Assembly (NCBI GenBank): GCA_964494475.1
Contig: CAZBRS010000005.1
Location: forward strand, 1-64,000
Source: CAZBRS01 sp964494475
Lineage (GTDB): Bacteria; Myxococcota_A; UBA9042; CAZBRS01
Reading direction: 5' to 3'
Length of the DNA: 64,000 bases
The position numbers were made by a program, and so were the translations under genes. How positions within the stretch are numbered: position 1 is the first letter of the stretch; each line of letters starts with the position of its first letter. Of the stretch, positions 33,837-42,128 are shown piece after piece. A model generated the notes under the pieces. It searched no databases, was not told the origin of the DNA, and was given only the letters and a program-made list of their open reading frames with translations.

Positions 33837-35237
33837 ATGATCGCCCGCCGGCCGGGTCTGGCCCTGTTCGTGGTCGTCCTGTGCGCCGCGTGCAGCGGCG
33901 CGTCGGAGAGCGGCACCCCCTGCGTGTCCGGCAAGGTCGACGTCTGTCCCTGCCCCGGCGGCGGCCAGGGCACCCAGACCTGCCTGCAGGACGGCTCGGG
34001 CTTCGGGCCCTGCCAGTACTGCGACGGCGCGCCGACCGACGTGGCGTCTGACGCGCCCGCAGGAGACGACCCCTCCAGCCATGACGCATCCGTAAAGGAC
34101 GCGCCCGCCCCGAGCGACGCCGAGGGGCGCCCCGACACGGTCCCGGCCTCCGACGGCACCTTCTTCGATGACGCGCAGTTCGTCAGCGAACTGCTGGCGC
34201 CTGACGCAGCCCCCAGCCACGCCTGCGAGCCCTGCGGCTACGGCTCGCTGACCGGCAAGGTATGCGCGCCCAACGAGCAGGTCTTCGTGCCCCACGCGCT
34301 GGTCACCGTGAACGTGATCGACTGCGACGGCGTGCCGAAGCAGTTCCAGACATACTCCGACGCCGACGGCGCTTACCACCTGGCCGACCTGCCCTGCGGC
34401 GTGCACACCGTCGTGGTCACGGCCGGCTCGTTCTCGACCACCTACACGGCCGAGGTGAAGGTGGGCGACGAGACCGATCTCACCGGCATCGGCGTCAAGC
34501 TGTGCTTCAAGGCCCAGACCGTGACGATCGCCGTGCTCTGGGGCCAGTGGGACGACCAGCAGGACCTGCTGGCCGACCTGGGCTTCGAGACCACCTACTA
34601 CAACTTCGAGGAGGAGTACTTCGACGACGTGCCCTTCGACCAGATCGAGGCCGTCAAGCTGCTGCGCGACCCCGAGCTGCTCGCCGAATACGACATGATC
34701 TTCTTCAACTGTGGCAGCGCGGCGCTGAAGATCGTGCAGAAGTACCAGGAGATCGCCGACAACCTGCAGCAGTTCGTGCTGGCCGGCGGCTCGCTCTACG
34801 CCTCGGACCTGGCCTGGGCCTACCTCGAGGCCGCCTTCCCCGACGCCATCGACTTCTACGGCGACGACGACCTGCCCGACGGCCCCATGGCCGCCGACGG
34901 TCCCCAGCAGGCCGAGGGCCAGCAGACCGTGACCGCCACCATCGCTGACGCGATCCTGGCCTCCCACGTGGGCACCGACACCTTCGAGGCGAAGTACGGC
35001 GCCGGCCCGCTGATCGCCGTCAAGTACGTGGGCGAGGGCAGCCAGGCCCACGTGACGGGCACCGTGAATCTCTACCCCGACGACCTGTTCGACCACACCA
35101 CCTGGAAGGGCCCGCTGGTGGTCTCGTTCCAGCCCTCCGAGACCTCGGGTCGGGTGGTCTACACCACGTTCCACAACGACGAGCAGGCCGACGCCGTCAT
35201 GTTGAAGATCTTGTACTACTTGGTGTTCTTGCTATGA
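33837..35237 (+). CDS. Lipoprotein with carboxypeptidase regulatory-like domain
   Basis: 466 aa. A signal peptide ends in the lipobox LCAAC (Cys19). A Cys-rich and Asp/Pro-rich linker follows (about residues 25-135). A carboxypeptidase regulatory-like beta domain spans about residues 140-220 (TYSDADGAYHLADLPCGVHTVVV), and a C-terminal domain of about 240 residues (LWGQWDDQQDLLADLGF ... GGSLYASDLAWAYLEAAFP ... GRVVYTTFHND) resembles the glutamine-amidotransferase-like fold. The ATG at 33837 follows CGGAG. Its stop overlaps the ATG of the next gene by 4 bp. Function unknown; likely surface-exposed. Confidence 0.8.
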   Translation: MIARRPGLALFVVVLCAACSGASESGTPCVSGKVDVCPCPGGGQGTQTCLQDGSGFGPCQYCDGAPTDVASDAPAGDDPSSHDASVKDAPAPSDAEGRPDTVPASDGTFFDDAQFVSELLAPDAAPSHACEPCGYGSLTGKVCAPNEQVFVPHALVTVNVIDCDGVPKQFQTYSDADGAYHLADLPCGVHTVVVTAGSFSTTYTAEVKVGDETDLTGIGVKLCFKAQTVTIAVLWGQWDDQQDLLADLGFETTYYNFEEEYFDDVPFDQIEAVKLLRDPELLAEYDMIFFNCGSAALKIVQKYQEIADNLQQFVLAGGSLYASDLAWAYLEAAFPDAIDFYGDDDLPDGPMAADGPQQAEGQQTVTATIADAILASHVGTDTFEAKYGAGPLIAVKYVGEGSQAHVTGTVNLYPDDLFDHTTWKGPLVVSFQPSETSGRVVYTTFHNDEQADAVMLKILYYLVFLL

Positions 35238-36442
35238 CTCCGAGCCACGAAGACGCGCCCCCCCGGCCATCCTCCGGTGGCGACCTGGTCTCGTTCTTCC
35301 AAAAATCGCCGCTCTCCGGCGTCGATCTGGATCTGGATCGCCCCAAGCTCCCCTGTCGGGAGGCGGCGCTGTCCACGCGCTTCGCGGAGGTCTTCGACGC
35401 GCTTCATCGGCTCGAACCCGAGAAGGGCGAGTCCGACATCGTATGGTGCGGGCCCTGGTTCGTCGATCGCGGGCGCTGGCACGCCTCGCGCTTCCAGTTG
35501 GTGCTCGGCAAGCTCTACGCGACGTTGTACGTGGGGCGCTCGACCTCGACCGCCGTGTGGACCGTCGGCTCGAACGACGTGGAGTTCGAGCGGTGGTCGA
35601 GCACGTTCGACCTGCCCTGGCACGAGCTGGAGCTCTGGAGGCGGGCGCTCGAGCAGTTCTCGCCGAAGCTGCGTTCGACCCTCGCGAATCCAGGCGCTGT
35701 CACGCGCCGCGTTCAGCGGTTCCTGCCGCTCGAAGCTCGCAGCGGGGAGCTTCGTCGTCGGCTCACCTGGCCGAAGCACCTTCGGGCTCCGCTCTCCCCG
35801 AGCCGGCGATCCGCCCTCGACGCGGCTTGCCGGTTGGGGCGAACAGCGCCGACGTGGTCGACCCTCTCGGTCTCCGGCTACCTTTCGGTCGTGGCGATCG
35901 CCTGCGACGCGACCTTCGACGACGTGCGCGGCCTGGAGCCCGAGGCCAAGTACCGCCGGCGCGCCGACACGCGCGACGGCGGACTGTTGAGCGTACCGCG
36001 CGACGACCCGCGAGCCTTTGGCCTGTGGTACCGGTCGGGCACCCGTACGAGCGCTCACCCCTGGGAGATCGTCTTCGGGCATCCGCACGGGATCCTCCTG
36101 GCACCATGCGAAGTCGATGAGGGGTGGCGGTTTCACCTGCACGTGAGCTCTCCGGGCTGGTACGTCGCGGCCGTAACCATGGCGATCGCGCTGGGAGAAG
36201 CGGGCGTCCCGTTCGAGTTCGACGGCAAGGAGGCGGTCGTCGCGACGCTACGGGGGACGGATCGGGTCGAGATCGGGCCGCTCCGCGACCAGTTGTCGCT
36301 GGACGAGCTCCGCGCCGTGCGCCCCGACTCGGTCGATCGCGTGCGTTGGGAGCCGATTCCGCGCTACGCTCCGATTTCGCGGCGGCAGGCGCGCAAGGTC
36401 GCTTACGTGATGGAGCACGGAACGCCGCACGGGTTCCAATAG
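35234..36442 (+). CDS. Hypothetical protein of unknown family
   Basis: 402 aa, not recognised. It has no signal peptide, no membrane segment and no catalytic motif I can name. It contains several Trp/Arg-rich strands (DIVWCGPWFVDRGRWHASRF, RVRWEPIPRYAP) and a basic C-terminus. The ATG overlaps the stop of the lipoprotein (ATGA), so it is coupled to that gene. The two may form a two-gene unit in an accessory region, since neither resembles the nearby housekeeping genes. Confidence 0.7.
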   Translation: MTPSHEDAPPRPSSGGDLVSFFQKSPLSGVDLDLDRPKLPCREAALSTRFAEVFDALHRLEPEKGESDIVWCGPWFVDRGRWHASRFQLVLGKLYATLYVGRSTSTAVWTVGSNDVEFERWSSTFDLPWHELELWRRALEQFSPKLRSTLANPGAVTRRVQRFLPLEARSGELRRRLTWPKHLRAPLSPSRRSALDAACRLGRTAPTWSTLSVSGYLSVVAIACDATFDDVRGLEPEAKYRRRADTRDGGLLSVPRDDPRAFGLWYRSGTRTSAHPWEIVFGHPHGILLAPCEVDEGWRFHLHVSSPGWYVAAVTMAIALGEAGVPFEFDGKEAVVATLRGTDRVEIGPLRDQLSLDELRAVRPDSVDRVRWEPIPRYAPISRRQARKVAYVMEHGTPHGFQ

Positions 36443-36500
36443 CTCGACGTGGAGCGACACGCGTTGTCGCATCAGGTGGGTAATCTCGCACTCCGAGCCC

Positions 36501-36686
36501 TTGGCAAGCAGGCTTCGAAGTGGCACGATTCGCAGCAATCCGCATTCGGCATGGAACACCGTGAACGACCCGGGCGCGTGGATTCGAGCTGAACGGAAGC
36601 GACAGCGCCTGTCGCAGGTCGTCGTGGACCGACCGGCGTGGTCGGCGTCGTCGAGGGTGCCAGGAAGGAGGGCCACCTGTGAGTGA
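36501..36686 (+). pseudogene. Possible decayed XRE/HipB-type HTH remnant
   Basis: A 61-codon frame contains AWIRAERKRQRLSQ, which matches the first helices of XRE-type regulators (xxIRaxRkxxxLSQ). What follows (VVVDRPAWSAS...) is not the expected second HTH helix, so the gene appears truncated and out of frame after about 40 residues. Its end overlaps the GTG start of the AlbA_2 gene. A fortuitous match is possible. Confidence 0.3.
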
Positions 36687-38352
36687 GATGCGCACCATCG
36701 CCCTCATCGATCGCCTACGCGCCCTGCCAAACGAGGCCGAGTGGTACGAGTTCAAGCGCAACCACTACGAGCCGCAACAACTCGGCGAGTACCTGTCCGC
36801 TCTCGCGAACTCCGCGTGCCTGGCGGGCGAACTGCGTGGCTACCTGGTGTTCGGCGTCGACGACGGAACGCACGAGGTGGTCGGCACGGCGTTCGACCCC
36901 TACGCGGTCAAGGGCAAGGGCAACCAGGATCTGCTGCCGTGGCTCTCTTCTGGGCTGGCGCCCAACACCGGCTTCGAGATTCACGTCGTCGACCATCCTG
37001 GCGGGCGCGTCGTCGTGTTCGAGGTCGCGCCAGCCAAGTACCAGCCGGTCAGATTCTACGGAGTCGGACACGTTCGTGTCGGCTCCAGCAAGACCGAGTT
37101 GAGCCGTCACCCCGAGAAAGAGCGCGCGCTGTGGGCTCGCGGGCGTGATTGGACGGGCGAGGTGTGCGAAGGCGCCACGCTGGCCGATCTGGACCCCGCA
37201 GCGCTGGCGAAAGCTCGCGAGCAGTTCGCGGTCAAGCATCCGAACCAAGAAAACGCGGTCCCGGGTTGGGACGATGCCACCTTCTTGAACAAGGCCAAGG
37301 TGCTTCGCCAGGGCTCGGTGACCAACGCCGCGATCCTCCTGCTCGGCAGGCCCGAAGCCTCAACGCTGCTTTCTCCTGCGGTGGCGAAGATCTCGTGGGT
37401 ATTGAAGGACGCCGCCAACCGGGAGTTGGACTACGAGCACTTCGGGCCGCCGTTCCTGCTGGCAGGAGATCGCCTGCAGGGCCGCATTCGAAACCTGATC
37501 GTCCGTGCACTGCCGGGTGGGACGCTGTTTCCGAAGGAGATCACGCAGTACGACCCGTGGGTGGTGCGCGAGGCGCTTCACAACTGCATCGCCCATCAAG
37601 ACTACGGGCTGCACGGGCGCGTCGTCGTGGTCGAGTTCCCCGATCGCGTTCTCCTCAGCAACGTCGGCGAGTTCCTGCCTGGCGACGTTGCCTCGGTGAT
37701 TCGACAAGATGCTCCGCCCCGCGTCTACCGCAACCCTTTCCTGGCGGATGCGATGGTCGAGTTGAACCTGATCGATACCCAGGGTGGCGGAATCAAGCGC
37801 ATGTTCGAGACCCAGCGTCAGCGATCCTTCCCGCTGCCGGACTACGATCTGACCACAGCGGGTGTTGTATCTGTCACGTTGAACGGGCGAATCGTCGACG
37901 AGCGCTACACGCAACTCCTCATGGAAAGGACGGACCTGACCTTGGGACAGGTCATGCTGTTGGACCGGCTCCAGAAACGTCAGCCCATCACCAGAGGGGA
38001 GCATCAGCAACTGAAGTCCGCCCGACTGGTGGAAGGCCGCTTCCCGAATCTGATGATAGCGAGTGCCGTGGCGAGAGCGACAGGACAGGCGGGGCAACAT
38101 ATCCGTGAGCGCGGCTTCGACAGACGATACTATCTGGACATCATCCTGGCGCTGCTGCGAGAGCACGGACCGGTTACTCGCGCGGATGTCGACCAGGCTT
38201 TGGTGCCCAAGCTGCCGGATAGGCTGACCGACGATCAGAAGCGACGCAAGGTTCACAATCTGATGCAGGAACTCCGGCGGACCGGACGGATTGTCAACAG
38301 AGGTAGCCGAGCCCGTCCTGCGTGGACTTTGGCTGAAGGGCGCCGCACTTGA
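36679..38352 (+). CDS. AlbA_2-domain and ATP-binding regulator-like protein
   Basis: 557 aa. The N-terminal region (EWYEFKRNHYEPQQLGEYLSALANSACL, then GYLVFGVDD) is the AlbA_2 (divergent AAA-4) putative nucleic-acid-binding fold. The middle carries the linked helical and HATPase_c_4-like region (REALHNCIAHQDY, DRVLLSNVGEFLPG, DTQGGGIKRMF), and the C-terminus ends in a winged-helix-like segment (LREHGPVTRADVDQAL). Such proteins are frequent in accessory and defence-rich regions. A GTG start at 36679 is supported by AGGAAGGAG 8 bp upstream. An ATG 9 bp later has poorer spacing. It stands alone, downstream of an HTH-like remnant and upstream of ACAAAGG repeats. Confidence 0.85.
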   Translation: MSEMRTIALIDRLRALPNEAEWYEFKRNHYEPQQLGEYLSALANSACLAGELRGYLVFGVDDGTHEVVGTAFDPYAVKGKGNQDLLPWLSSGLAPNTGFEIHVVDHPGGRVVVFEVAPAKYQPVRFYGVGHVRVGSSKTELSRHPEKERALWARGRDWTGEVCEGATLADLDPAALAKAREQFAVKHPNQENAVPGWDDATFLNKAKVLRQGSVTNAAILLLGRPEASTLLSPAVAKISWVLKDAANRELDYEHFGPPFLLAGDRLQGRIRNLIVRALPGGTLFPKEITQYDPWVVREALHNCIAHQDYGLHGRVVVVEFPDRVLLSNVGEFLPGDVASVIRQDAPPRVYRNPFLADAMVELNLIDTQGGGIKRMFETQRQRSFPLPDYDLTTAGVVSVTLNGRIVDERYTQLLMERTDLTLGQVMLLDRLQKRQPITRGEHQQLKSARLVEGRFPNLMIASAVARATGQAGQHIRERGFDRRYYLDIILALLREHGPVTRADVDQALVPKLPDRLTDDQKRRKVHNLMQELRRTGRIVNRGSRARPAWTLAEGRRT

Positions 38353-38472
38353 ACAAAGGAAACCCCTCGCCCGCAAAGAAGGCGTCGGCGTACCCTCCCG
38401 AAACGGAAAGACTTTTTCCTTTGTTAGGCTGGCGGCCGAGCGAACGCGCTAACAAAGGAACCAACAAAGGCG
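38352..38472. repeat. ACAAAGG repeats and 12-bp inverted repeat downstream of the AlbA_2 gene
   Basis: AACAAAGG occurs at 38352, 38451 and 38463 and in inverted form at about 38418. TTCCTTTGTTAG (38416-38427) and CTAACAAAGGAA (38449-38460) form a perfect 12-bp inverted repeat over 21 bp. The region is AT-richer than its flanks. It could be a regulatory or recombination site at the edge of an acquired segment. There is no U-tract, so a simple terminator is unlikely. Confidence 0.5.
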
Positions 38473-38583
38473 AGACGTCGCGATGATGCCCATCCTGAAG
38501 GACGACACCGCGTTCGGGTTGACGTACCGGCGCCCGACCGCTTTCGTGGCAAGCTGAAACTCGCGCGCCCCTTGGAGGCCCCC

Positions 38584-40353
38584 ATGCCCCGCATCCACCG
38601 CCTGCCCGACGCCGTCGTCAACCGCATCGCGGCCGGCGAGGTCATCGAGCGGCCCGCGTCGGTCGTGAAGGAGCTGGTCGAGAACGCCCTCGACGCGGGC
38701 GCCTCCAGCGTGCTCATCGAGGCCGACGACGGGGGCCGCACCCGACTGCGCGTGCTCGACGACGGGGCCGGCATGCACCCCGACGACGCGCGCCTGGCGC
38801 TCGAACGGCACGCCACGTCGAAGATCGAGAGCGAGCAGGATCTCGAGACCATCGCCACGTTCGGCTTTCGCGGCGAGGCGCTGCCGAGCATCCAGTCGGT
38901 CAGCCGCTTCTGCCTGCGCACGCGCCCGCGGAGCGCCGAGGTCGGCCTCGAGCTCCGCTCCGAGGGCGGCGTCGACGGCACCGCTCGCGAGGTGGCCATG
39001 CCCCCGGGCACCGACGTCGAGGTGGGCGAGCTCTTCTTCAACGTGCCCGCGCGCCGCAAGTTCCTGAAGAGCGACCGCACCGAGTCGGCGGCGCTGAACG
39101 AGACCGTGCGCGCGCTGGCGCTGGCCCACCCGGGGGTGCGCTTCACGCTGCGCTCGGGGGGGCGCACCCAGCTGGATCTCGCCCCGGACCGCGACGCCAT
39201 CGCGCGCGCGCTGACCGTGTTCGGCCGCGAGGGCGGGGCCGGGCTCTTCCCGCTGGCCTACGAGGGGCGCGTGCGCCTGACGGGCCTGCTCGGCCGCCCC
39301 GACCTGGCGCGGCGCGCCCCCTCGGGCATCACGCTGTTCGTGAACCGGCGCTGGGTGCGCGACCGCATGCTGCAGCGCGCGCTGGCCGACGGGTACCAGA
39401 CGCTGCTCGAGCGCGGCACGTGGCCCGTGGCCGTGCTCTTCCTCGAAATCGAGCCCGCGCGGGTCGACGTGAACGTGCACCCGGCCAAGGCCGAGGTGCG
39501 CTTCCTCGACGGCGCACAGGTCTTCGCCGAGGTGCGCGCGGCGGTCACGGCCTGCCTGGCCGACGCGCCCTGGCTGGGCGGCGCCACGCCCGCGCCCTAC
39601 CCCATGGCCGCGACCGAGACCGACAGCGGCCCCCGCGGCGCCGTGCTCTCGGGCTACGCGGCGGTGTTCCGGCCCCGGGCCGAGCAGCTGGGCCTGCCCT
39701 CGCCCGGGCCCCGGCCCGAGGGCGACGCGCCGGGCGCCGACGACGCGCCGGACAGCGGCGGGGCGACCGGCTTCTTCGCGGCCCTGCGCTACGTGGGCCA
39801 GGTCGGGGGCACCTACCTGCTCTGCGAGACGGCCTCCGATCTCGTGGTGATCGACCAGCACGCCGCCCACGAGCGCGTCACGTTCCAGCGCCTGCGGACC
39901 GCGTTCGACCGCGGCGCGGTGACCAGCCAGCGCCTGCTGCTGCCCCGCCGCGTCGAGCTGCCCGCCGACCTCGCCCCCATCGTCGAGGAGAACGTGCCCT
40001 CCCTCGAGCGCCTGGGCCTGCACGTGCGGCCCTTCGGCGACCACAGCTTCGTCATCGACGAGGTGCCCACGCTGCTGGCCCACGCCGACGCCGAGCGCCT
40101 GGTGGTCGACCTGGCCGACGAGCTGCGCGCCACCGCCGGCGCCCGCGCCTTCGGCGAGCGCGTCGACGCCGTGCTGTCGCGCCTGGCCTGCCACGCCTCG
40201 AAGCGCGCGGGCGACACGTTCTCGCGCGAGGCCGCCGAAGCGCTCTTCGCGGCCCTCGACGAGGTCGACTTCCGCGCCAACTGCCCCCACGGCCGGCCGG
40301 TGGTCACCACGCACTCGTTCAACGAGGTGGCGCAGTGGTTCCATCGAACGTGA
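38584..40353 (+). CDS. mutL: DNA mismatch repair endonuclease-type MutL
   Basis: 589 aa. GHKL ATPase motifs are NRIAAGEVIERPASVVKELV, ENALDAGAS, DDGAGM and GFRGEALPSI. A proline-rich linker is followed by a C-terminal dimerisation domain with DQHAAHE, ACHASKRAG and CPHGRP, the metal-site motifs of endonuclease-type MutL. In the DQHAxxExxxxE box the last Glu is Gln (VTFQR), so nicking activity is uncertain. The ATG at 38584 follows GGAGG. It is the first gene of a six-gene plus-strand operon, overlapping miaA, as mutL and miaA are also linked in enterobacteria. Confidence 0.93.
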   Translation: MPRIHRLPDAVVNRIAAGEVIERPASVVKELVENALDAGASSVLIEADDGGRTRLRVLDDGAGMHPDDARLALERHATSKIESEQDLETIATFGFRGEALPSIQSVSRFCLRTRPRSAEVGLELRSEGGVDGTAREVAMPPGTDVEVGELFFNVPARRKFLKSDRTESAALNETVRALALAHPGVRFTLRSGGRTQLDLAPDRDAIARALTVFGREGGAGLFPLAYEGRVRLTGLLGRPDLARRAPSGITLFVNRRWVRDRMLQRALADGYQTLLERGTWPVAVLFLEIEPARVDVNVHPAKAEVRFLDGAQVFAEVRAAVTACLADAPWLGGATPAPYPMAATETDSGPRGAVLSGYAAVFRPRAEQLGLPSPGPRPEGDAPGADDAPDSGGATGFFAALRYVGQVGGTYLLCETASDLVVIDQHAAHERVTFQRLRTAFDRGAVTSQRLLLPRRVELPADLAPIVEENVPSLERLGLHVRPFGDHSFVIDEVPTLLAHADAERLVVDLADELRATAGARAFGERVDAVLSRLACHASKRAGDTFSREAAEALFAALDEVDFRANCPHGRPVVTTHSFNEVAQWFHRT

Positions 40354-41261
40354 CCGTCCCGGTTATCGTCCTCGGCGGCCCCACGGCCACCGGCAAGACC
40401 TCGGCGGGCCTCGCGCTGGCCCGGGCCTTCGACGGCGAGATCGTGAACGCCGACTCGGTGCAGCTGGTGCGCGGCTTCGACGTAGGCTCGGCCAAGCCCA
40501 CGCCCGAGGAGCGCGCGGCCGTGCCCCACCACCTGCTCGACGTGGTCGAGCCGCGCGACGACCTCTCGGCGGGCAGCTTCGTGCGCCTGGCCGGCGCGGT
40601 GCTCGCCGACCTCGGGGCGCGCGGCAAGCTGCCCATCGTGGTGGGCGGAACGGGCCTCTACCTGCGCGCGCTGGTCGAAGGCCTCGACGAGATCCCGGCC
40701 GTCCCGCCGGGCCTGCGCGCCGAGCTCACCGCGCGCCTCGACCGCGAGGGGCTGCCCGCGCTCCGCGCCGAGCTCCTGCTCGTCGATCCCGCCTACGCCG
40801 CGCGCATCGCCCCCACCGACCGCCAGCGCACGCTGCGCGCCCTCGAGATCGCGACCGCGACGGGCCGACCCTTCTCGGCCTTCCACGGCCAACGCGTGCC
40901 GCTGGCGGGCTACCGCTTCCTGCAGCTCGCGCTCTACCGCGAACGCGACGACCTGCACGCCCGCATCGACGCGCGCGTCGACGCCATGCTCGCGGCGGGC
41001 TTCCTCGACGAGGTCCGCGGCCTGCGCGCCGCCGGGCTCGACCTCGGCGTGAAGCCCATGACCAGCCTCGGCTACCGCCAGCTCTTCGAGCACCTCGAGG
41101 GTGCCTGCGACCTGCCCACGGCGGTAGCCGCCATCAAGACCGGGCACCGCCACTACGCCAAGCGCCAGCTCACGTGGTTCCGCGGTCGGGCCGGCGTGCG
41201 CCTGCTCCACGCCGAGGCCACCGCCGAGCGTGACGCCGTCGTCCGCGCGTTCCTGTTGTAG
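40335..41261 (+). CDS. miaA: tRNA dimethylallyltransferase
   Basis: 308 aa. It transfers the dimethylallyl group to A37 of tRNAs reading codons that begin with U. It has the P-loop GPTATGKT, DSVQLVRGFDVGSAKP with the catalytic Asp, HHLLDVVEP, and VVGGTGLY. The later KPMTSLGYRQL and HRHYAKRQLTWFR motifs are the usual family blocks. Two GTG starts are possible: 40335, with GAGG 7 bp upstream, and 40350, overlapping the mutL stop by 4 bp. The former is chosen because of its Shine-Dalgarno. It overlaps the end of mutL. Confidence 0.93.
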   Translation: MVPSNVTVPVIVLGGPTATGKTSAGLALARAFDGEIVNADSVQLVRGFDVGSAKPTPEERAAVPHHLLDVVEPRDDLSAGSFVRLAGAVLADLGARGKLPIVVGGTGLYLRALVEGLDEIPAVPPGLRAELTARLDREGLPALRAELLLVDPAYAARIAPTDRQRTLRALEIATATGRPFSAFHGQRVPLAGYRFLQLALYRERDDLHARIDARVDAMLAAGFLDEVRGLRAAGLDLGVKPMTSLGYRQLFEHLEGACDLPTAVAAIKTGHRHYAKRQLTWFRGRAGVRLLHAEATAERDAVVRAFLL

Positions 41262-41311
41262 CGTGGCACCTCGCCGCGTATGATGGAACGTCAACGGAGC
41301 TCAGCTCGACG

Positions 41312-42106
41312 ATGCACCACTCCGAACGTCGCCGTTTTCCCCGCTTCGCCGGAAAGCTGAACGTACGGTTCTACGTCGACGATCGGCTGATCGAAGGCGA
41401 GACCCGCGATCTCAGCATGGCGGGCGCCTACATCCTGTCGACGCCCATCCCGCTGACGAACCGCACGCTGGTGCTCAAGATCTTCCCCGGCTACGGCCAG
41501 CAGGCGGTCACCATCGAGGCCCGCGTCTCGCGCGCGCTCGAAGACGGCTTCGGCGTCGAGTGGCTGCAGGCCAGCTCGCCCATCAGCGCGAACCCGCTGC
41601 GCGCCTTCATCCACGACGTGCTCGGCATCACCCAGGGCTTCGTGAAGCGCCTCGAAGACACGAACGGCGTGCCGCGCTTCGTGTACAAGTTCTCGTACGA
41701 GCTGCTGACCAAGACCCTGCAGGCCACCAGCAACGAGCCCGGCGAGGTGGTCGTCGTCGAGGGCGAGACGCGCCTGTCCGACACCAGCCGCATCCCCGTG
41801 CCCGTGGCGGGCGCCATCCCGGTGCTGTTCGCGACCAAGACCCTGAAGGTGCGGGCGCGCATGATCGGCGGGTACGAGAACGGGCTGGTGCTGCAGGCCG
41901 AGGGCGAGCCCGTCACGAACTTCGACCGCCTCGACATCCACGTCTACCCCGACGATCGCCGCCGCCGCATCGACCTCAAGGGGTTGGTGTCCCGCGTGAA
42001 ACCGCTCGACAAGGGCTACAAGGTCTACATCCGCCTGACGCTCGACAACGACCAGCCGGCGCTGTCCCGCTTCCGCGTGCTGGCCGAGTCCCTGCGCACG
42101 CCCTAG
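41312..42106 (+). CDS. PilZ domain protein
   Basis: 264 aa. The N-terminal domain (first about 100 residues) has RRRFPRF and DLSMAGAYI, the two motifs that bind c-di-GMP in PilZ proteins (RxxxR and D/NxSxxG). The second half (about residues 130-264) repeats a similar beta pattern but lacks both motifs, so it may be a degenerate second PilZ-like domain. No signal peptide is seen. A cytoplasmic c-di-GMP receptor is the likely role, possibly in motility or exopolysaccharide control. It lies 50 bp after miaA and 22 bp before proS. Confidence 0.85.
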   Translation: MHHSERRRFPRFAGKLNVRFYVDDRLIEGETRDLSMAGAYILSTPIPLTNRTLVLKIFPGYGQQAVTIEARVSRALEDGFGVEWLQASSPISANPLRAFIHDVLGITQGFVKRLEDTNGVPRFVYKFSYELLTKTLQATSNEPGEVVVVEGETRLSDTSRIPVPVAGAIPVLFATKTLKVRARMIGGYENGLVLQAEGEPVTNFDRLDIHVYPDDRRRRIDLKGLVSRVKPLDKGYKVYIRLTLDNDQPALSRFRVLAESLRTP

Positions 42107-42128
42107 GAGCCCACCCCCAGGAGTCCCC

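Noticed and set aside
36248..36676. Minus-strand frame of 142 codons opposite the unknown gene and spacer
   Set aside because: It overlaps a coupled plus-strand gene, has no Shine-Dalgarno and no family resemblance.
38416..38460. Rho-independent terminator
   Set aside because: The 12-bp stem has a 21-bp loop and no U-run after either arm in either orientation.
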